A stretch of DNA of 64,000 nucleotides, from the NCBI RefSeq assembly GCF_004340945.1, contig NZ_SLYD01000008.1:62001-126000 (forward strand). Reading direction: 5' to 3'. The notes below the pieces were generated by a model. It saw only the letters and a list, made by a program, of their open reading frames with translations. It ran no database searches and had not been told where the DNA came from. Origin of the DNA: Sphingomonas sp. PP-F2F-A104-K0414 (GTDB lineage: Bacteria > Pseudomonadota > Alphaproteobacteria > Sphingomonadales > Sphingomonadaceae). Position 1 is the stretch's first letter, and each line of letters opens with the position of its first letter. The position numbers and the translations under genes are program-made. Shown piece by piece: positions 8,877-17,147 of this stretch.

Positions 8877-9098
8877 ATGACTCCAACTGTCATCACGCCC
8901 AGCGGCCCCGGCGCTATGGAAGCTGGCCTGGTCCTCGACGAGGAAGGCAGCCGCTTCGTCGTGCTCACGTTCAAGGAGCCGAACGGCGAGCCGACGCTCG
9001 TCACCTTTACGGTCCCGGTCTTCCAGAACTATGTCGAGCATCTGGTGCGGACCGCGAAGGCCGCCGACGAGGATGCGAACTGGGGTATTCCCGGTTGA
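8877..9098 (+). CDS. Small conserved-looking hypothetical protein (73 aa)
   Basis: The function is unknown. The sequence reads as a compact beta-rich fold: LVLDEEGSRFVVLTFKEPNG, then TLVTFTVPVFQNYVEHLV and an acidic tail ending NWGIPG. The alternating hydrophobic strands and codon usage are those of a real cytosolic protein. It ends 15 bp before the stop of the converging SirB1-like gene. Confidence 0.6.
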   Translation: MTPTVITPSGPGAMEAGLVLDEEGSRFVVLTFKEPNGEPTLVTFTVPVFQNYVEHLVRTAKAADEDANWGIPG

Positions 9099-9113
9099 AC
9101 CCGGACGCAGCTC

Positions 9114-9914
9114 TCACGTCTGCAAGGACGCCAATATGCTGGAGACCTTTGCGCGCAGTTCCGGCTCGCGTGTGATCTCCAGCATCGCACTCAGACTCTT
9201 GCGAGTGCCGGCGACGTCGCCGCCGATGAGTTCGAGACGCGCCCGCTCCCACCAGGCATGACCGGAATCGGGCGCTACGAGAGTCATACGGTGGTAGAGG
9301 GTGAGCGCACGGCGCCCCTCCCCTGCCGCTTCCGCCCGCGTCGCCTCGTTCAGCAACAGGCGGACCAGAATCGCCCGGTTCGACATGGTGGCAACGTGGC
9401 TGGCCGCAGCGATCCGCCCGGGATCCATCGTTTGTAACAGTACGACGAGTTGATCGCGATCGACGGCCTCGCCTCCGCGAAACGGATCGATCATGACCGG
9501 AACCGCTTCTTCGCCGAGCAACACGAGCACATGGCCCGGAACGTCGAGCATGTTCGCCGTCCAACCCAGCCGTCGCGCCGCCGCGACGTAGAGGATCGAC
9601 AGGCTCACCGGCAGCCCCCGCCGGCGTTCGATAACGCGGATCATGTCGGTATTGGCGGGATCATCATACGTCGTTCGATCGCCGACAAAACCGAACTCGT
9701 CGCCAAGGACATTGGCGAGAAGCCGGGCCTGCGACTTGGCGTCACGCACCTCGCCGCCGATTGCGGCCAGCCTGTCCGCGATCGACTGGAACACATTCAG
9801 CACGCGATCGGGATCGACATTGGGATGATCGGGCATCGCCAACGCCAGCGCCGCCTCGTCGAGAACGACGTCGTCGTCATCGATAAGGCCGAGACCGATC
9901 AAATCATCATGCAT
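9114..9914 (-). CDS. SirB1 family (transglutaminase-like) TPR-containing protein
   Basis: The product is a 266-residue cytosolic protein of the SirB1/YchA family, whose molecular role is poorly known. Visible family blocks are DEFGFVGDRTTYDDPANTD, VIERRRGLPVSLSILYVAAA, the conserved DVPGHVLVLLGEE and VMIDPFRGGE (transglutaminase-like core), and a C-terminal helical repeat region (GRRALTLYHRMTLVAPDSG) resembling one or two TPRs. I start at ATG 9914 (MHDDLIGLGLIDDDD) because upstream codons in the longer frame are Arg/Trp-rich and not family-like. It converges with the small gene at 8877. Confidence 0.8.
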   Translation of the reverse strand: MHDDLIGLGLIDDDDVVLDEAALALAMPDHPNVDPDRVLNVFQSIADRLAAIGGEVRDAKSQARLLANVLGDEFGFVGDRTTYDDPANTDMIRVIERRRGLPVSLSILYVAAARRLGWTANMLDVPGHVLVLLGEEAVPVMIDPFRGGEAVDRDQLVVLLQTMDPGRIAAASHVATMSNRAILVRLLLNEATRAEAAGEGRRALTLYHRMTLVAPDSGHAWWERARLELIGGDVAGTRKSLSAMLEITREPELRAKVSSILASLQT

Positions 9915-10085
9915 CTCGACAACATGGTAGCGCCGCCACCGTCCGCAACGCGTCCCGCACCATGAAACGAATATCTCTTCGCGCGGCGTCGTCCGCATCG
10001 TACAGATTCATTGCACGAATAGCGTAAAACGTCATGATCCTCGGGTGCGTAGACCGGTTGCGAACTACGGAGCGCCGCGTCGGAG

Positions 10086-12491
10086 CTATTCGTACCGCAA
10101 GGCTCGCGCAGGCTCGCTGCGCGCGACCCGCCATGCCTGACCGAAGATCGTTGCCGTCGCGATACTCTCGGCAAACACGATCGCTCCCACGAACAGCCAA
10201 GGGGATAGCGCGACCCGATCGTCGAACCCGGCCAACCAGCGGGTCATCGCAAGGTATGACACCGGTATTGCGATCACTCCGGCAGCGAAGACCGGAACCA
10301 GGAACTGCGCGATCAGCAGCGTCAGGACGTCGCGGGTCGAGGCCCCAAGCGTCTTGCGGATACCGATCTCCTTGATCCTCCGCGCGGTGTCGAATGCGGC
10401 TAGGCCATAGAGACCGACACAGCCGATCGCGACGGCGAGCACTGCTCCGATCATGAACAGGTGCGACCGTTGCGCATCGGCGCGGTAATAGGTGTCGTAT
10501 AATTGTCGATCCACCGGCAACGCGACAAAGGGTATGGCCGGCGCGATCCGCCGCCAGAGCGTCTCCATTGCAGCCGTCAACTGGCGACCATCGCCGGCAT
10601 GACGGACGGCTAAGACGGGGTTCGAAAGGGTCTGATCGCGTTGGTAATAGGCTTGCGGTTCGACCGGATCGCGGGGTGATTTGAACCGCATGTCATCAAT
10701 GACCCCGACGACGGTGGCACTATTCCCCGTGCCCGCGTTGCTGGCGTCGCGGACGGTACGGCCGATCGCCGCCTGCGGGGTGGCGAAACCCAGCATTCGC
10801 ACCGCGGTCCGGTTCAGCACGATCGCGCTGGCACCGGGTGCCTTGCGTAGCGCGTCGTCACCGCGATAGCGGTGCGCATCGAGAAATCGTCCGGCGAGCA
10901 GATGCGCGCCATAGGTCGCAAAGAACCCCTGCGCGACGTCGGCACGCACGATCATCGGCTCCGTGCCGGTTGCACCCTCGCGGTGCATCGCCGCGATCCC
11001 GAAGCTGCCACCGGTCGGTGCCACCGCCGATTGTGCCACCGCCATGACACCGGGTAGTCGCGCAACCGCGGCCATGAACGCCCGCCGCTGACTATCGTCG
11101 ATGGCCTGGTCCCCGAACATGCGTAGAGCGATCAGCCCTTCACGATCGAACCCGACGTCCGAAGCCTGGAGATGGTGCGTCTGGGCTACCAACACCGCGG
11201 TACCGATCATCAACCCGATCGCGACTCCGAATTGGCCGACGACCATCGCGCGACGCAGCAGCGTTCCGGCACGGTGGCCACCCGGCGAACGGACCGACGC
11301 AAGCACCGCCGCCGGCTGGAACCCCGCCAGGATGAACGCGGGGTAGATGCCGGCGACCAGGCCGACCGCGAGGATCAGCAGCATAAGCGGCGGCACGATC
11401 GATCCCGTGCCGATATACGTCATCGACAGCGTCGTACCGCCAGCGACATTGACCAGCGGCAACACCAGTTCGGCAAGTGCCAGCCCGATCAGCCCAGCCA
11501 TTGCCGCGGTCACCATCGCCTCGCCGACGAACTGCGCGACGAGCTCTTGGCTGGTCGCACCGACAACCTTGCGGATTGCGACTTCGCGCGCCCGCAACCC
11601 AGCGCGCGCGGTCGCGAGGTTCACATAGTTCACGATTGCAATCAGCAGCGCGAGGACGCCGACTGACCCCAAGGCACCGACGACGATCCGGTCGGTCGGG
11701 TTCGCCAGATGAACATCGGCCACCGGTACCAAGCTCTGCTTCAGCACGTCGCGCGGCAGGTCCGCGAAATTGAGACCGGGATGGCGGCGCAGGAATGCCG
11801 GAAACATCGCGGCCCTTCGCGCCCCGGCCTGTGCATCGGCAAAGCGGAGGAAGGTGACTACGCCCGACCCGCCTGCCAAGCCGACATCCACGCTCGGCAA
11901 GGCGACATAAATGGAGTGGCGGTACGTCATCGCAGCCGGCGGTTCGGCGATCACCGCTCCGACCTGAAACGGCGTCGCCTTGCCATCGATTATCAGCATC
12001 AGCGTGCGTCCGATCGCAGGTCCCTTGCCGAAGTAGGTTTCGGCGATCCGCTGCGTGACCACCGCGCCATCGGGGGTCGCGAGTGTTGCATGGGGGTTTC
12101 CGGCGATCGCTGACAGGGGAAACAGCGTAAAATAGGCAGGGTCTACGCGGGCCACCTTCTCCTTGGTGAGCATAGTGCCGTTCTGCACCGGCATCGAGTC
12201 CTCCAGCAACCGCGCGCCGTCGACCTCTGGCCAGTCGCTCTCGATTTGGCCGAGCAGCGGCATCGGCGAGGGAATGGCCATTTCCGGAGACCCTGGAAAC
12301 TGCATCGTCTGCTTGACGACGCGGACCCGCTCCCATCCCGGCAACACGCGGTCGTAGCCGGTCTCGAAGCGGACGAAGAGGAACAGCACCAGGAACACCG
12401 CGATGCCGAGCGCGAGCCCGCCGATGTTGAGCACCGCATACAGCCGATGCCGGGTGAGCGAACGGTACAGCGTCAGGAAGGCTGAGGACAT
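10086..12491 (-). CDS. MacB-like ABC transporter permease, second copy (FtsX/MacB_PCD)
   Basis: This is a large inner-membrane permease of about 801 residues. It has an N-terminal helix (IGGLALGIAVFLVLFLFV), a periplasmic MacB_PCD domain, an FtsX domain with REVAIRKVVGAT, a second periplasmic domain, and a C-terminal FtsX domain with KEIGIRKTLGAS ending EPARALRYE. ATG 12491 (MSSAFLTLYRS) is preferred because the longer frame would overlap the upstream permease gene; this leaves a 10-bp gap. It is closely similar to the preceding permease, so the pair arose by tandem duplication and may act as a heterodimer. It closes the five-gene export operon starting at 17030. Confidence 0.9.
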   Translation of the reverse strand: MSSAFLTLYRSLTRHRLYAVLNIGGLALGIAVFLVLFLFVRFETGYDRVLPGWERVRVVKQTMQFPGSPEMAIPSPMPLLGQIESDWPEVDGARLLEDSMPVQNGTMLTKEKVARVDPAYFTLFPLSAIAGNPHATLATPDGAVVTQRIAETYFGKGPAIGRTLMLIIDGKATPFQVGAVIAEPPAAMTYRHSIYVALPSVDVGLAGGSGVVTFLRFADAQAGARRAAMFPAFLRRHPGLNFADLPRDVLKQSLVPVADVHLANPTDRIVVGALGSVGVLALLIAIVNYVNLATARAGLRAREVAIRKVVGATSQELVAQFVGEAMVTAAMAGLIGLALAELVLPLVNVAGGTTLSMTYIGTGSIVPPLMLLILAVGLVAGIYPAFILAGFQPAAVLASVRSPGGHRAGTLLRRAMVVGQFGVAIGLMIGTAVLVAQTHHLQASDVGFDREGLIALRMFGDQAIDDSQRRAFMAAVARLPGVMAVAQSAVAPTGGSFGIAAMHREGATGTEPMIVRADVAQGFFATYGAHLLAGRFLDAHRYRGDDALRKAPGASAIVLNRTAVRMLGFATPQAAIGRTVRDASNAGTGNSATVVGVIDDMRFKSPRDPVEPQAYYQRDQTLSNPVLAVRHAGDGRQLTAAMETLWRRIAPAIPFVALPVDRQLYDTYYRADAQRSHLFMIGAVLAVAIGCVGLYGLAAFDTARRIKEIGIRKTLGASTRDVLTLLIAQFLVPVFAAGVIAIPVSYLAMTRWLAGFDDRVALSPWLFVGAIVFAESIATATIFGQAWRVARSEPARALRYE

Positions 12492-12501
12492 CGATCGGCG
12501 C

Positions 12502-14919
12502 CTATTCGTGACGCAGCGCGCGCGCGGGCTCGGCACGGGCGACGCGCCAGGCCTGGCCGAAGACCGTGCCGCTCGCGATCAGCACCGCGGCGAGCGAGGC
12601 GCCGACGAAGAACAGCGGCGACAGCGCGATCCGGTCGTCGAACCCGCCGAGCCAGCGCTGCATCGCGACATAAGCGAGCGGCCACGCGACGAGGTTGGCG
12701 AGGATCACGGGGCGCAGGAATTGCCCGATCAACAGCCGCAGCACCTCGGCGGTCGAAGCACCGAGCGTCTTGCGGATACCGATCTCCTTCACGCGCCGTG
12801 CGGTGTCGAACGCCGCCAGACCGTACAGCCCGATGCAACCGATCAGGACCGCCAGCACCGCGCCGATCGTGAACAGCCGCGAGCGTTGCGCATCCGCCTT
12901 GTAATAGCGTTGGTACAGATTGTCCTCGACCGAGCGCGCCTCGAACGGAACGCCGGGAACGACGCGCTTCCAGGCCGCCTCGAGCGCCGCCATCATCGTC
13001 TTCGCATCGCGGCCGGCATAGCGCACCGCCGCGAACGGCGAGAGGATATCGACCGTGTTGTAGGTGTAGGCGACCGGCGTGACGGCATCGCGCGGGCTCC
13101 TGAAGCGCAGGTCGTCGACCACGCCGATGATCGTCGCGTCCCGCTCGCCGTCGTTGATCGCCTGCCCCAGTGCCGCGGCAGGCGACGCGAAGCCCAGCGC
13201 GGTCACCGCCGTCCGGTTGATCACCACATTGGGCCCTGCCCGCTTGCGTTCGGCCATCGTCAACAGGCCGCGGTCGTCGGCATGCGCGGCGTCGAACAGG
13301 CGCCCCGCGACGAGACGCGCGCCGTACACCCGGAAATAGTCGCGGCCCGTGCCGACATCCATCAACGATATCTTGCTGCCCGACACGCCGGCACGGCTGT
13401 ACCCCGAGAAATTGGTCGTGCTCTGGTCGCCCGGGGCATTGTTGGCGACGGTGACGCCGACGACGCCGGGGGCCGCCGCGAGGCTGCGCAGGATCGCAGC
13501 GCGCTGCGGGGAGTCGATCCCGCCGGTCATCAGCGAGCGGACGATTATCAAGCCGTCGCGACGAAACCCGAGATCGGCGTCACGGATATGCTCGGTCTGT
13601 TTGAGCATGACGCCGGTGGCGATGGCGAATGCGATCGCGATCGCGAACTGCACGACCACCAAGGCACTCCGCAGCCTCGTGCCACTCCGTCCACCACCGG
13701 GCGCGCGCGTCGAGGCAAGCACCGCAGCCGGGCGAAACCCCGACAGCACGAATGCGGGATACAGCCCCGCGACCAGTGCGATACCCAGGACCAGCAGGAC
13801 CAGCGGCAGGACGACGCCGTCCCAACCGACATAGCGGATCGCCAGCGACGTTCCGCCAAGCGCGTTGACGAACGGCAGCGCGATCTCGGCAAGCGCGAGC
13901 CCGATCAGCGCCGCCACTGCGACCGTCGCCAGCGCCTCGCCCAGGAACTGGCGGATGAGCGACCGCCGCGTGCCGCCCAGCACCTTGCGCATCGCCACTT
14001 CACGCGCGCGCAACCCGGCGCGCGCGGTCGCCAGATTGACGTAGTTCACGATGGCGATCAGCAGCGTCAGCAGCCCGACCGCCCCCAAGGTCGTGACGAT
14101 CGCGCGATCGCCCGGACTATACAGATGCATCGCGGTCAGCGGCCGCAGCGACTGGAAATACTCGCCTTTCTTCAGATTGCCCCCGGCATAAGCGTGGCGA
14201 TCGAGAAAGGATGGCAACTGCGCCTCGAACGCCCGCGCTGCCACCGCATCGGGAAACCGCAGGAACGTGGTCAGCGACGCGCTGCCCCAATGCTCCCACC
14301 ATTCGTTGCCGAAGCGCGTCCGTGAGATTTGCGCGAACATCTCGCTCTTGAAGGTGACGTCGTCGGGCATGTCGCGCAGCACCGCCCCGACCTTGTAGGG
14401 ATAGGTCGTCCCATCGATCGACAGTTGCAGCGTTCGGCCGATCGCCGACTGGCTCCCGAAATATTTCCGCGCGGTCTTCTGCGTGACGACCAAGCCGTTC
14501 GGATCGGCGAGCGTTGCTGCCGGATCGCCTTCGACCGCGGGAAAGCGCATGAGATCGAAGAAGTTCGGGTCGACCGTGCCCAAATCCTCGGCGGTCGCCT
14601 GCCCGCCCTGTTGCACGGTCGCCGCCATGTTCATGTAGCGCGTGCCGACCAACTGCGGGTAATCCGCCTGCAGGATCTTGAGTTCGCTGCCCATCGTGTT
14701 CGGATTGGTGTCCGCCGGATAGCCCGGCATCACATAGCGCTCCTCCATCACCCACAACCGGTCCTGTTGCGGCAATACGCGGTCGTACCCGGTCTCGAAT
14801 TGCACGAAGAGAAACAGGACGAGGAACGTCGCGATCCCGAGTGCGAGACCGCCGATGTTGAGCAGCGCGAACAACCGGTGATGCGCGAGCGAGCGATAGA
14901 GACTGGTGAGCGCGGACAT
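12502..14919 (-). CDS. MacB-like ABC transporter permease, first copy (FtsX/MacB_PCD)
   Basis: The product is an 805-residue inner-membrane permease with the same architecture as its downstream copy: a first helix (GGLALGIATFLVLFLFV), a periplasmic MacB_PCD region, an FtsX domain with REVAMRKVLGGT, a second periplasmic region, and a last FtsX domain with KEIGIRKTLGAS. It starts 10 bp after the stop of a 42-residue membrane protein. With the ATPase and HlyD-type adaptor of the same operon it would form a MacAB-like efflux or lipoprotein/peptide-handling machine. No outer-membrane TolC partner is encoded nearby. The substrate is unknown; antimicrobial peptides or envelope-damaging compounds are typical for the class. 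Confidence 0.92.
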   Translation of the reverse strand: MSALTSLYRSLAHHRLFALLNIGGLALGIATFLVLFLFVQFETGYDRVLPQQDRLWVMEERYVMPGYPADTNPNTMGSELKILQADYPQLVGTRYMNMAATVQQGGQATAEDLGTVDPNFFDLMRFPAVEGDPAATLADPNGLVVTQKTARKYFGSQSAIGRTLQLSIDGTTYPYKVGAVLRDMPDDVTFKSEMFAQISRTRFGNEWWEHWGSASLTTFLRFPDAVAARAFEAQLPSFLDRHAYAGGNLKKGEYFQSLRPLTAMHLYSPGDRAIVTTLGAVGLLTLLIAIVNYVNLATARAGLRAREVAMRKVLGGTRRSLIRQFLGEALATVAVAALIGLALAEIALPFVNALGGTSLAIRYVGWDGVVLPLVLLVLGIALVAGLYPAFVLSGFRPAAVLASTRAPGGGRSGTRLRSALVVVQFAIAIAFAIATGVMLKQTEHIRDADLGFRRDGLIIVRSLMTGGIDSPQRAAILRSLAAAPGVVGVTVANNAPGDQSTTNFSGYSRAGVSGSKISLMDVGTGRDYFRVYGARLVAGRLFDAAHADDRGLLTMAERKRAGPNVVINRTAVTALGFASPAAALGQAINDGERDATIIGVVDDLRFRSPRDAVTPVAYTYNTVDILSPFAAVRYAGRDAKTMMAALEAAWKRVVPGVPFEARSVEDNLYQRYYKADAQRSRLFTIGAVLAVLIGCIGLYGLAAFDTARRVKEIGIRKTLGASTAEVLRLLIGQFLRPVILANLVAWPLAYVAMQRWLGGFDDRIALSPLFFVGASLAAVLIASGTVFGQAWRVARAEPARALRHE

Positions 14920-14929
14920 GGCGGTTCCT

Positions 14930-15058
14930 TCAGGCTTCGCTATCGGGCGTGGGGTCGAGCTGGGGGCCGGGCTTGGCCCCGGGCTTGGTCGCCGCGAGAT
15001 GGCGGACGAGCACCACCACGAGCAGCATCAGCACGATCATCTGGAGCGAGCGGCGCAT
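14930..15058 (-). CDS. 42-residue single-span membrane protein in the ABC operon
   Basis: This tiny gene lies between the ATPase and the first permease. Its ATG forms a 4-bp ATGA overlap with the ATPase stop, and its own stop is 10 bp before the permease start, so translation coupling is nearly certain. The peptide begins MRRSLQMIVLMLLVVVLV, a basic start plus one hydrophobic span, and ends in a polar Pro/Asp-rich tail (GPQLDPTPDSEA). That predicts an inner-membrane helix with the tail on one face. I do not know a named family. By position it could be a small subunit or assembly factor for the transporter. Confidence 0.7.
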   Translation of the reverse strand: MRRSLQMIVLMLLVVVLVRHLAATKPGAKPGPQLDPTPDSEA

Positions 15059-15738
15059 CAGGCGGCGCGCCGTGCGGACGACAGGATGCGGCCGTCGAGC
15101 ATATGCACCGTTCGCTTGGCGATATCGGCGTGCGACGGGCTGTGCGTGACCATCACGATCGTCGCGCCCTCCGCGTTCAGCTGGCCGAGAATGTCCATCA
15201 CCTGCGCGCCGTTCTCGGTATCGAGGTTGCCGGTCGGCTCGTCGGCGAGGATCAGCCGCGGCTCGCCGACGATCGCGCGGGCGATCGCGGCGCGCTGTTG
15301 CTGGCCGCCCGACAATTGGTGCGGGTGATGACGCTGGCGGTGGGCGATGCCGACGCGGTCCATCGCCGCCGCAACCCGCTCCTTCTTCTCGCGCGCGGGC
15401 ATCGTCCGATAGGCGAGCCCCAGCGCGACGTTCTCGGCGATCGTCAGCTCGTCGATCAGGTTGAAGCTCTGGAACACGAAGCCCAGCCGGTCTCGGCGCA
15501 GCCTGGCAAGCTCCGCCTCCGGAGCGCGCGCGATATCGGCGCCCTCGAACAGGTACCGCCCGTCGGTCGGTCGGTCGATCGTGCCGATGATGTTGAGCAA
15601 GGTCGATTTGCCGCACCCCGACGGGCCCATGATCGCGACGAATTCCCCCGCCTCGACGAGCAGGTCGATACCGCCGAGCGCGGTCGTCTCGATCTCGTCC
15701 GAGGCATAGGTGCGGCTGAGGTCCTGTAGCTGGATCAT
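15058..15738 (-). CDS. MacB/LolD-like ABC transporter ATPase
   Basis: The product is a 226-residue nucleotide-binding subunit. It has Walker A GPSGCGKST (about 39-47), a Q-loop in FVFQSFNLIDELT, the signature LSGGQQQRAAIARAI, Walker B LILADEPTGNLD and the switch His in MVTHS. The NLIDEL and TGNLDTE forms are those of LolD/MacB-type ATPases that work with FtsX permeases. ATG 15738 (MIQLQDLSRTYAS) is the start; the frame is open further upstream but overlaps the adaptor gene. It follows the adaptor by 8 bp and overlaps the small membrane protein by 4 bp. Confidence 0.95.
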   Translation of the reverse strand: MIQLQDLSRTYASDEIETTALGGIDLLVEAGEFVAIMGPSGCGKSTLLNIIGTIDRPTDGRYLFEGADIARAPEAELARLRRDRLGFVFQSFNLIDELTIAENVALGLAYRTMPAREKKERVAAAMDRVGIAHRQRHHPHQLSGGQQQRAAIARAIVGEPRLILADEPTGNLDTENGAQVMDILGQLNAEGATIVMVTHSPSHADIAKRTVHMLDGRILSSARRAA

Positions 15739-15746
15739 ATCGAATC

Positions 15747-17030
15747 CTATCGGATGAGGAGGGTCTGGAAGGGGGTGTAGGTGCCGAGCGCGGTGGTCAC
15801 GATCCGCTCGCCGGGGGCGAGGCCGGAGACGATTTCGACCTGGTCGGGATTGCGTCGGCCGGTGACGATCGCCCGCCTGACGGCCTTCTTGTCGCCGTCG
15901 AGCACGAACGCGGTGGTGCCGCCGGCATCGAGCCAGCCGCCCGAGGGCGCGACCACCGCGGGCCGGTCCGCGCCGAGCACGAGCCGCACGTCGAGCGTCT
16001 GGCCGCGGTTCAGTCCCGTGGGTGCAGCCCCACGAAAACCAAGCTCGACGCGAAACCGGCCTTCGGTCACCTGTGGCAGGATCTTGATGACGGACATCGG
16101 ATAGCTGCGTCCGTCGATATCCGCGGTCGCCGCCAGCCCCCCCCGGACGCGTCCGAGGTAGAATTGATCGACATCGGCGGTCAGCTTCCACTGTCCTTCG
16201 GAGTCGATCTGCCCGACCGGGTCGCCGGCCTTGAGCGTCTGGCCGGGTTGCAACGTGAAGGCGGTCAGCCGCCCCGCGACCGGCGCGCGCAACACTAGCG
16301 CGGACAGGCTCGCGCGGACCATCGCCAGGCTTTCGCGCAACTGTCGCGCGGTCGCGGCGATCCCCGAGGACTGGTCCGCCAGCGTCGCGCCCGCTTCCGC
16401 GGTCCCGCGATCGAGCGCCGAAACACGCGCCTGCTGATAGCCGACATCCTCGCGCACCGGATCGATCGCGGCGCGCGTGATGATCCCCCGGTCGAACAGC
16501 ACCTGCTTCTGCGCGAGCAACGTCCGCGCCTTGGACAGCGCGTTGCGTGCCTCGGCCAGATCGCGTGCGCCATCCTGCCGGGTGTTCTGGACCGACAGCC
16601 GCTGGCCGCTGATCGCGCTCAATTGCCCGACGATATCGGCCGAGCGGCTGGCGACGTCGAGTTCGAGCGATGGATTGGACAGGCGCGCGAGCGGCGTGCC
16701 GGCCGCGACCATCGCGCCGTCGCTTGCGGCGAGTTCGGCGACCTGTCCGCCCGAGATCGCGGTGACGAACACGGTGCGCAAGGGTGCGACCTCGGCACGT
16801 AGCGGCACGAAATCGCGGAACGGCGCGCGCAACACATCGCCGGTGCGGATCGCCGCGGCATCGACGGTCAGCGCATTGGCGCCGGGCATCAGCACCCATA
16901 GCAGCACCGCGGCAGCCAGCACGGCGAGTACAAGCGCACCGCGCACGATCCGCTTGCGCCGCCGGGCGTGCGGACGCTCGATACGCCGGTCCATCGCGGC
17001 ACCGGTGCCTGTTGAGGTCGTCTCCGTCAT
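15747..17030 (-). CDS. HlyD/RND-type periplasmic adaptor (membrane fusion protein)
   Basis: The product is a 427-residue adaptor anchored by one N-terminal helix (GALVLAVLAAAVLLWVLMPG). After it come the lipoyl-like half-motifs (VAELAASDGAMVAAGTPLA and LRAPVAGRLTAFTLQPGQ), a coiled-coil hairpin between them (about 110-220), a beta-barrel domain with GLNRGQTLDVRL, and a membrane-proximal end. ATG 17030 (MTETTSTGTG) is preferred over 17114 because it leaves a 117-bp promoter region and begins directly before the basic segment preceding the helix. It is the first gene of the export operon and is divergent from the response regulator. Confidence 0.92.
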   Translation of the reverse strand: MTETTSTGTGAAMDRRIERPHARRRKRIVRGALVLAVLAAAVLLWVLMPGANALTVDAAAIRTGDVLRAPFRDFVPLRAEVAPLRTVFVTAISGGQVAELAASDGAMVAAGTPLARLSNPSLELDVASRSADIVGQLSAISGQRLSVQNTRQDGARDLAEARNALSKARTLLAQKQVLFDRGIITRAAIDPVREDVGYQQARVSALDRGTAEAGATLADQSSGIAATARQLRESLAMVRASLSALVLRAPVAGRLTAFTLQPGQTLKAGDPVGQIDSEGQWKLTADVDQFYLGRVRGGLAATADIDGRSYPMSVIKILPQVTEGRFRVELGFRGAAPTGLNRGQTLDVRLVLGADRPAVVAPSGGWLDAGGTTAFVLDGDKKAVRRAIVTGRRNPDQVEIVSGLAPGERIVTTALGTYTPFQTLLIR

Positions 17031-17129
17031 GCTGACAGTGTACGGGATCGAACGAAGCAAACCTAAGCCGCTGTTATTAGGCGGCTTTCTTGAGGAAAGC
17101 ACCGGAGCGGTCACTACGACTGTACCAAC

Positions 17130-17145
17130 TGTCCGTTTCCGGACA
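17130..17145. promoter_or_regulatory. Perfect palindromic operator TGTCCG-N4-CGGACA
   Basis: In the short space between the adaptor gene and the regulator gene, TGTCCG (17130-17135) and CGGACA (17140-17145) form a perfect 6-bp dyad around TTTC. The Fis-like helix-turn-helix of the neighbouring regulator makes it the obvious candidate binder, controlling both its own operon and the efflux operon. The dyad ends two bases before ATG 17148, leaving no room for a ribosome site, so either that transcript is leaderless or ATG 17157 is used. Confidence 0.55.
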
Positions 17146-17147
17146 CT

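Noticed and set aside
12403..15729. Plus-strand frames of 640 and 466 residues over the ABC operon
   Set aside because: Mirror frames of two permeases and an ATPase with recognisable motifs on the minus strand.
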